Below are positions 60,784-64,000 of a DNA stretch of 64,000 nucleotides, piece by piece; positions within the stretch are counted from its first letter, which is position 1; every line of letters begins with the position of its first letter. The position numbers and the translations under genes were made by a program. The stretch is from Rachycentron canadum (taxonomy: Eukaryota > Chordata > Actinopteri > Carangiformes > Rachycentridae): contig CM076651.1 of NCBI GenBank assembly GCA_038496675.1, positions 255,114 to 319,113 of the forward strand, read 5' to 3'. The notes below the pieces were generated by a model, which had not been told where the DNA came from, made no database searches, and worked only from the letters and a program-made list of their open reading frames with translations.

Positions 60784-63550
60784 GACTAGCTGGTCAGATA
60801 GTTAGCACACAGGCTAATGGGAACCTTGGTATAAATAAGAGCTGCAAAATGGCAAATGACCAAGGTTTACAAATGCTAGATGTTTAACTAAAGAGCCTAA
60901 TGGTTCAGTTGTTTATATGCAGCTAGCACGGAGGCTAAATGCTAAACTTCTGCACTAGATGAAATGCTGCCTGAGTCACAGCTACGGCTGGTGCAGAGCC
61001 AAAGGCTAACTCGCTGAGTGTTAGATACCAGAGGGACTAGTAGAGTGGTGGCACAGGCAAATAAGCCAACAGGTTAAAAGCTAAAACTAGCACAACTGAC
61101 GAAACACTGAGAGAAAGCCTCAACACAAGAGTAGAACTTACACCTAATTACTACGATCTAAAACAACTACAGAGACCCAGAGCACAGCAGCCTGACTATG
61201 TACTTGAAAGGAAAGTCTACAACCTAAAGCCTAATGTCTAAACAACTACAAAACACCCTATGGCCCTAAGCCCTACACCCTAAGAACTAAACTACCCTTC
61301 ACCCTCCCCCCCACCAGAGGTAAGTGGGGGGGAGAGGACTTTTTCCTCTTCGAGTTCTGATTTGAAGATCAAGATGGACCTTGTCCTCGTGGGCTCCAAT
61401 CAGAGTGCTTTATCGAGTTGTCGACCATTCCCTGGTTCAGTCAGATGTTCCTGTTGGGGTTCAGACCCATGATGGTTATAAAACAGAACAAAATTTCTAG
61501 GAGATAGATTGTCTTCGTCTCCCCTGACAGTCAGAGCGGTTTGTTTATGTGTTTGTCAGTGAGGCAGTTGTATCCACTCTCTACGCTCCATGCAGAAGAT
61601 CAGAACATGGGTTTCCAAGAAGCCGGTGTGCAGATCATAGCTGAGAGAGACTTTGTTTGTCCCTTTGGGTCAAATATACAGCTCATTGTTGAGCAGCTGC
61701 AGATGGCCCAACACATGTGGTGTTGATATTTGTGATATTTCTTTCTCCCAGCATCCAATGCAAGTGTTTTTCCAAGTGCTGCAGCAAAAATTCAGTCTGC
61801 ACCACCGTGGACAAAATCCCCAACAAGTTGACTAATAGCCTGCTTTCCTGCAGTGGCTCATTTAAAATCCTGGGGTCTGAACCCCTGTGGTATCCCCCAA
61901 ATCAAAGAGCCAATCAAAGAGGAAAGTTTTCTGAGCAGGGAAAGAAATGAAGTTAGCTCAGTTCAGACTCTCTCCATCACTAAAACTGACTGGAACCAAA
62001 CATAGAAATATCAACACAGTGCAAAGCTCTACAGACTGAAAAGGAAACATCCGTCGAGGATCATCTTCTGTCAAATGTGGAAGACGAGAGGTTGACCTCT
62101 TCCTGGTCCATGGGTTCACCTGCAGGACTCAACCAGTCTTCCTGCAGTCGGTCAATCAGGTTAAGTGACAAGCAAAGGCTGAATCTCATGTCAAATGTTT
62201 GTCTTCTCACGGGACACCGTGAGGCGTTTGAGGGTCACCATCATCATCGTCGTCCCGTTGCGCGGCTCTTCCAGATCCTTCTTCGTGTCGTCCATCCATT
62301 ACATGAAAAAGAAAGAGAAAGGAGAGATGAGAGGACAGTGGGTTGTAAAGGAGGAGAGGCAGAGTCAACAGAAAAACACACCTCTTTCTTTTGTCTTTCA
62401 TCTGTCGATGCCCCTCTCATCTAGTTCATTCACTTCCCTTACTTTCACTTTTGTCTTTAATTAGATTTTCTCACCCATTTCTCTTCATGTTTACCTCCTG
62501 TGTCTCTGTTTGTCTTTCCTCGCCTGCTCTCCTTCCATGTGTTGTGGACCGTTTCTCTTTTCATGTTGCTTTTACTCTCTCACCTCCATCCCTTTCATTT
62601 CTCTCTGCGGTTGCTAGGAGTGTGAGGTCTCTCAGCCCATAAATACCAATGACATGCTCTGTCTAAGCCATCAGAAACAAGAAAAATCATCACACACCAT
62701 CAGCCTCTCCTCCCACACTCTATCACAATCCCTCGTCTGTCTTCATCCACCCTTTTCTGTCTCGCTTTTTTTCCATTTTCTCTCTTTATTCTCCTGCTGA
62801 TCTCTTCCAATTCAACCCTGTGAAGTCTGGTTATTATTTCAATATCTAAAGAGGATTCACCCAAAAAAGACCAAAAACAGCCTTAAGAGTTATAGATCCA
62901 TGCCTTGCGTGAATGCATGAGCCAGTGTTTTACTTTTTAGTACGGTTTCTGTTTCGTCGTAATGGACTAACTCCTCGGCAAAATCAGTAAATCCTCATGT
63001 GGCACTGAAGCCTGGGTCTGAATCATCACTCGAATCTCACATTTGTTTAGTAATTCAAATAGGTCTATTGCGCCATGTCAGCCAGCTGGAGACCAATCAG
63101 AGCTCAGTAGGTGGAATTACAAATGTGGACATTATCTTCCTACGTAAATTTATGAAAAATGGCAACAGCAAATCACAACAAATATGGATGAGACTGTCGC
63201 AGCTGTACAGGTTGTTTTCAGACCCAACTCCATCTCTTAGAAATTACATTTGTTTACATCTAATCTATTACAATTAATTAAAACATGATTTCTGGTTGGA
63301 TCATGTTCAGAGGCAACATATGGTTTGAATCAAGTTTACTGGAGTCACAAGAAAGTGACTGGAGTGGATGGTGGGCAGAGAAAGAAACAACATCAAAGTC
63401 CTGTCTGTGGTTTTGCCAAAGAAAGCTCTTTGGTTAAGGTGACAGGAAGATGGTGGTTTTGGTTAAATATAAATAAACAGGTTGTGAACTCTTCTTCTCT
63501 TCCTGAACATTATGAGATTTTGAACAGAACCATAAAACTGGAGTTACAAC
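60784..63550. other. Region upstream of IQSEC and adjoining non-coding DNA
   Basis: The 5' leader and promoter of the - strand IQSEC gene should lie here. The first 500 bases contain several GCTAG/CTAA-rich low-complexity words. A CCCTAAGCCCTACACCCTAA-like stretch (about 61258-61290) is telomere-like but irregular. A CT-rich stretch is at 62380-62800. I see no second gene. Confidence 0.45.
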
Positions 63551-63559
63551 CAAGGGCCA

Positions 63560-63893
63560 AACCCACTGTGACGTCACCATCGGTCTGTGAGCTGCTGTTT
63601 TGAAGCCTCCAGTTTTTATTTCGTCCGTCGGCCATCTTGGTATTTTGAAACCAGTAGAAACGAAAAGAAAAGAAAAAATGAACATCATGTTGTATTGAAG
63701 ACTTGAAACTAGAGACTGAGACCATAAACTCATTAGGAAAACGTTTACTGAGCTATAGACTTTCCCATAGACTTCAATACAATCTGACTTCTTTAACAAC
63801 CAGTGGAGTCGCCCCCTGATGGTCATTAGAGAGGATGGGGGTTTAAGGCTCTTTAGCATTGGCTTCACTTTACAGACCCAGAGTCCAGGTCAA
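63560..63893 (+). repeat. Dispersed repeat family X, copy E (longest)
   Basis: Most complete copy. A left part has GTGACGTCACCATCGGTCTG and CGTCGGCCATCTTGGTATTT. Then come TTGAAGACTTGAAACTAGAG, CATAAACTCATTAGG, TTCCCATAGACTTCAATAC, CAACCAGTGGAGTCGCCCCC and TTTACAGACCCAGAGTCCAG. An internal segment with AGTAGGGACATTT present in copies C and D is shortened here. No coding capacity is seen. Confidence 0.8.
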
Positions 63894-64000
63894 CGTATAT
63901 TGTGACTTGCGATGAAAGTAAATTTGCATATAATTTGGTCACAATTACATTTCCTACAAACCTATTTGCTTTAGTTTGGCAGTATAATTCAACAACTCAA

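Noticed and set aside
61250..61295. Telomere-like CCCTAA words upstream of IQSEC
   Set aside because: The words are irregular and mixed with other CTAA-rich sequence; not a tandem telomeric array.

Overview
The window looks like a draft-assembly scaffold from a spiny-rayed (percomorph) teleost. Genes are split into many short exons with GT-AG introns. Intergenic DNA is rich in (CA)n microsatellites, and several dispersed repeats match what I remember of common fish elements. Three runs of exactly 500 N (14099-14598, 32423-32922, 48741-49240) divide it into four contigs. Their gene content maps to unrelated human regions from memory: KIF20B and SLC16A12 on 10q23, AASDH and PPAT on 4q12, BRSK on chromosome 11 or 19, IQSEC2 on X or IQSEC1 on 3. 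The order of contigs is therefore suspect.

Contig 1 (1-14098) holds a complete kif20b mitotic kinesin gene on the + strand. Its 31 coding exons give a continuous 1,308-codon frame, and one intron carries a 0.73-kb pentamer minisatellite. Convergent to it are the last two exons of a monocarboxylate-transporter-like gene, probably slc16a12, on the - strand; its upstream exons are not in the window.

Contig 2 (14599-32422) is the most unusual part. A 6,334-bp segment (14599-20932) recurs at 26089-32422 with a constant offset of 11,490 bp, so the contig is about 1.55 copies of an 11.49-kb unit. The unit carries a damaged AASDH gene fused to the 3' half of PPAT, followed tail-to-tail by an unrecognised - strand gene. 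The AASDH copy has an internal deletion that removes the end of the adenylation domain and the carrier domain and shifts the frame. A second junction sits inside an exon where AASDH becomes PPAT. The PPAT part has frame breaks and lacks its glutaminase domain. This could be a false duplication or a circularised assembly path, a real tandem array of a degenerate locus, or an extrachromosomal circle; sequence alone cannot decide.

Contig 3 (32923-48740) has one recognisable coding exon, the start exon of a BRSK kinase with a long GC-rich leader containing an upstream ORF. The rest is non-coding with microsatellites, old repeats and a MITE-like inverted-repeat element. Contig 4 (49241-64000) is mostly non-coding, with a 30-bp minisatellite, dispersed repeat copies, tRNA-derived SINE-like pieces and, on the - strand, the first coding exon of an IQSEC (BRAG-family) Arf-GEF gene. 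I saw no rRNA genes, functional tRNA genes or CRISPR arrays.
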